Of a stretch of 16,507 nucleotides of DNA, positions 14,645 through 16,507 are shown one piece after another; within the stretch, counting starts at the first letter, position 1, and every line of letters begins with the position of its first letter. The notes under the pieces are model-generated. The model saw nothing but the letters and a program-made list of their open reading frames with translations, made no database searches and was not told the origin of the DNA. The stretch spans positions 1 to 16,507 of the forward strand of contig JAHKZS010000093.1 in NCBI GenBank assembly GCA_020626545.1, read 5' to 3'. The position numbers and the translations under genes were made by a program. The DNA comes from a bacterium. Lineage in GTDB: Bacteria > Bacillota > Clostridia > Oscillospirales > Acutalibacteraceae.

Positions 14645-15415
14645 TTAATAACCCTCGTCAAGATCGCCTTTCATATTTTTAAGCGAATCGATAGTTATTT
14701 TACAACCCGGTTTTACGTGGGTCATAATGAACTTCATAATGTTCTCGGGAACTCCTACGCAGCCGCCCGTGTATGTGCGGTTAACTCTAAAGCAGTGGAA
14801 GAAGAACGCGAAGCCCTTTTCCCTCTTACATTCCTTATTATATCCCATATTAAGTACATACTGGTAAGCGTAGTCGAAGTCGGAGATATGCTCGCTGTTT
14901 TCGGTATCGAGCTTAGGAACGTCCTTTATATTAACGAGCTCGTTAAAATGCATACCCTTTCTCGAGTCCCCCGACCAGTAATAGTTTTCGTCAACCTTAG
15001 TGTACTCCATCTGACATCCGGGGTCGTCGGCAAGTCCGAAAGCCCTGTCGATAGTAAATGTGCCGACAGGAGTGTAGCAGTCATTTATATTAGCGTTACC
15101 CAAGCCGTCAAGTCCGATAAATCCCGGAGTAGCGATAATCTGCTCCCATTTACCGTCCTTATTCTTTTCGTGCATAGTAACGTACGCCGTAGTTTTATCC
15201 ACACCAGCCACTACGATAAGCTGTTTCGCGTCCTTTACAGCGTCGAGCTTTGTAACCCACTTGGGAGAGTCTTTAACCTTTTGCTCCGTAAAATAGAGCT
15301 GTTCGGCTTTTGTATCCGTCTTAGCTTCCTTTTTCTCGGCAGTTTGAGTTGTACATCCCGCCAAAGAAGCCGCGGCTAAAATCATAACAAGTAAAATTGC
15401 GGTTATTTTTTTCAT
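14645..15415 (-). CDS. Lipoprotein L,D-transpeptidase (YkuD fold)
   Basis: Predicted cell-surface enzyme that makes or edits peptidoglycan cross-links through a catalytic cysteine. From the ATG at 15415 there are 256 residues: a lipoprotein signal peptide with lipobox LAGC (Cys21), a Lys/Glu-rich spacer (about 27-50), then a YkuD domain. Visible marks are TPVGTFTI (115-122), HFNEL, FFFHCFRVN with His207, and TGGCVGVP with Cys219. This resembles the GCxxxP variant rather than the classical SHGCxR; the trailing Arg is absent. An upstream in-frame ATG at 15430 lies in the GAGGGGG ribosome binding site of the chosen ATG and is rejected. It follows the small membrane gene by 21 bases and is likely the end of the rsmA transcript. 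Confidence 0.88.
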   Translation of the reverse strand: MKKITAILLVMILAAASLAGCTTQTAEKKEAKTDTKAEQLYFTEQKVKDSPKWVTKLDAVKDAKQLIVVAGVDKTTAYVTMHEKNKDGKWEQIIATPGFIGLDGLGNANINDCYTPVGTFTIDRAFGLADDPGCQMEYTKVDENYYWSGDSRKGMHFNELVNIKDVPKLDTENSEHISDFDYAYQYVLNMGYNKECKREKGFAFFFHCFRVNRTYTGGCVGVPENIMKFIMTHVKPGCKITIDSLKNMKGDLDEGY

Positions 15416-15436
15416 AATAAACCCCCTCATTTAAAG

Positions 15437-15700
15437 CTATTCGTCAATATCGTTATCGTCCTTACCCTTATTAAAGACAGCGAAAATAATTCCTACTATA
15501 GCGAGTACAGCCGAGCACGCCGCTAACACGACGGTAAGGTATCCCGTGTGCGTAAAATCGCTCGCCGACATCGGCAAAAAGCTGAACGCCAAGCACATCA
15601 CAACCGCCGCAATAAGCAGTAAAACGATAATCGGAATCACTACAATCATTATTTTTTGAAAGAGAGAATATTTATTATTTTGAGTTTTCAACTTTCTCAC
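15437..15700 (-). CDS. Small two-helix membrane protein, second of a pair
   Basis: A family I do not recognise, about 87 residues. After a Lys/Asn-rich cytoplasmic start come two hydrophobic helices (IMIVVIPIIVLLLIAAVVMC and YLTVVLAACSAVLAIVGIIF) joined by a loop of about 18 residues, and a charged tail NKGKDDNDIDE. The start is ambiguous: GTG at 15700 (AAGGG five bases before) or TTG at 15691 (AAAGGG eight before); TTG 15718 is less likely. The gene overlaps the preceding one by about 26 bases in another frame, with its ribosome binding site inside that gene. The second helix and KGK tail resemble those of the neighbour, suggesting duplication. Confidence 0.7.
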   Translation of the reverse strand: MRKLKTQNNKYSLFQKIMIVVIPIIVLLLIAAVVMCLAFSFLPMSASDFTHTGYLTVVLAACSAVLAIVGIIFAVFNKGKDDNDIDE

Positions 15701-15887
15701 CCTTTCCCTTAAAACCAACTAAAATTAATATAAATCCGATAAACGCCGAAACAGCCGAAGCTATCGCGAAAGCCGTCGATAAAACGGACTCCATACCCTC
15801 AACGGCGTTAAAAATCATAGAAGTTATAATCAGCGCGACCGCTAAAACGAGCAGTACCACCGATATAATAAAGATAAATTTTCTCAT
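15675..15887 (-). CDS. Small two-helix membrane protein, first of a pair
   Basis: A family I do not recognise, 70 residues. Two hydrophobic helices (FIFIISVVLLVLAVALIITS and FAIASAVSAFIGFILILVGF) flank a short loop with NAVEGMESV, and the tail is KGKGEKVENSK. The ATG at 15887 lies two bases after the rsmA stop, with GGAGA inside the rsmA end as ribosome binding site, so it is translated from the rsmA transcript. The SAVxAxxGxI pattern in helix 2 and the KGK tail recur in the next gene. No function can be assigned; position before an L,D-transpeptidase hints only at an envelope role. Confidence 0.75.
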   Translation of the reverse strand: MRKFIFIISVVLLVLAVALIITSMIFNAVEGMESVLSTAFAIASAVSAFIGFILILVGFKGKGEKVENSK

Positions 15888-15889
15888 AA

Positions 15890-16507
15890 TTATATTCTCC
15901 GCGAGATTTCGGCGAAATCGTTCATCGTCAATTTCTCGGCTCTTGACCTCGGGTCCACCCCGCTATCTAATAATACATCATTTACCACACTTTTTTCAAG
16001 CCCTAAAGACGAACTTATTGAATTTAAAACGGTTTTTCTTCTCTGAGCGAACGCCGCCTTTACCACGGTAAAGAATTTTTTATCGTCCTCGAGTTCAAAA
16101 AGCGGTTCTTTATAAACATTCAACCTCATTACCGCCGAGTCAACCTTAGGCGCGGGCATAAACGAACCCGCGCTTACGTTAAAGAGCATTTCGGGCTTGC
16201 TGTAGAAATTCACTGCTACAGTAACGGCTCCGCTCTCACGGCTTCCGACTTCGGCGCAAATTCGCTGAGCGGCTTCCTTTTGAACCATAACGGTTACGGC
16301 TTCTACAGGGAGCCTGTCCTCCAACAGCTTCATTATCACAGGCGAGGTTATATAGTACGGCAAATTAGCGCATACTACAACTCTCATCCCCTTAAACTCG
16401 TCCTCGATAAGCTTGTTTAAATCAAGCTTTAAAACGTCGTCGTTAATAACCTTAAGGTTATCGTATTCGCCTACGGTTTCCTCGAGTACAGGAATAAGTC
16501 GTTTATC
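15890..16507 (-). CDS. rsmA: 16S rRNA dimethyladenosine transferase RsmA (KsgA), partial
   Basis: RsmA dimethylates two adjacent adenines in the 3' hairpin of 16S rRNA late in 30S assembly. Only the C-terminal 205 residues are present; the reading frame is open to the window edge and begins DKRLIPVLEETVGEYDNLKV, so the ATG at 16387 is internal, not the start. The catalytic motif IV NLPYYITSPVI follows VVVCA, then VQKEAAQRI, GSFMPAPKVDSAV and the helical C-terminal domain with AAFAQRRKTVLNS and RAEKL. The missing part should hold the SAM-binding motif GxGxG. All visible family motifs are intact. The stop overlaps the ribosome binding region of the next small gene. Confidence 0.95.
   Translation of the reverse strand, partial: DKRLIPVLEETVGEYDNLKVINDDVLKLDLNKLIEDEFKGMRVVVCANLPYYITSPVIMKLLEDRLPVEAVTVMVQKEAAQRICAEVGSRESGAVTVAVNFYSKPEMLFNVSAGSFMPAPKVDSAVMRLNVYKEPLFELEDDKKFFTVVKAAFAQRRKTVLNSISSSLGLEKSVVNDVLLDSGVDPRSRAEKLTMNDFAEISRRI

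Noticed and set aside
14717..15379. 220-residue plus-strand reading frame opposite the L,D-transpeptidase
   Set aside because: It lies fully inside a well-supported gene, has no ribosome binding site and no recognisable motif; it is a shadow frame.

Overview
The window looks like a chromosomal housekeeping segment from an anaerobic Firmicute, most likely a Clostridia/Oscillospiraceae (Ruminococcus-like) genome. The basis is protein character and gene order: zinc-ribbon L32 behind a YceD/DUF177 protein, der coupled to plsY, a TepA/ClpP-type protease close to an FtsK/SpoIIIE translocase, strong GGAGG ribosome binding sites and sigmaA-type promoters. The species assignment is inference. Eighteen protein genes are supported. 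No RNA gene, transposase, prophage gene or CRISPR array was seen.

Layout, read along the minus strand from the right edge. rsmA (cut by the window end) is followed almost without gaps by two tiny two-helix membrane proteins that look like tandem paralogues, then by a lipoprotein L,D-transpeptidase. A consensus TTGACA-17-TATAAT promoter starts yceD-rpmF, which ends in a strong intrinsic terminator. Next come der and plsY, joined by a TGATG stop/start. A second promoter overlapping the plsY stop begins a HIT hydrolase, a phosphoribosyltransferase, comEC, holA and an RNase M5-like TOPRIM gene. A hairpin separates that run from a small CmpB-family membrane protein. One plus-strand gene, a CNNM/CorC-type transporter with CBS domains, converges on it; both stop codons lie in the loop of a shared terminator. 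The last minus-strand block is tepA (own promoter), a 492-base gap, uppP and ftsK.

Together these genes cover ribosome maturation (rsmA, yceD, rpmF, der, the RNase M5-like gene), envelope building (plsY, uppP, L,D-transpeptidase), DNA replication, uptake and segregation (holA, comEC, ftsK), ion handling (CNNM) and protein turnover (tepA).

The unusual part is mostly non-coding. The tepA-uppP gap holds 59 uninterrupted 7-base units of consensus GAGCTNA, with no length change anywhere, ending 20 bases before the uppP start codon. Beside it sit a perfect 7-bp hairpin and a short, oppositely oriented CCTNNAA heptamer run; a related CCTNNAN run lies in the der leader 9.5 kb away. Other observations: a ComEC whose metallo-beta-lactamase-like domain has lost every expected metal-binding motif, a long wobble-paired hairpin downstream of ftsK, and a hairpin that buries the likely ribosome binding site of the CmpB-family gene. 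I did not find a clear new multi-gene defence or biosynthetic system.
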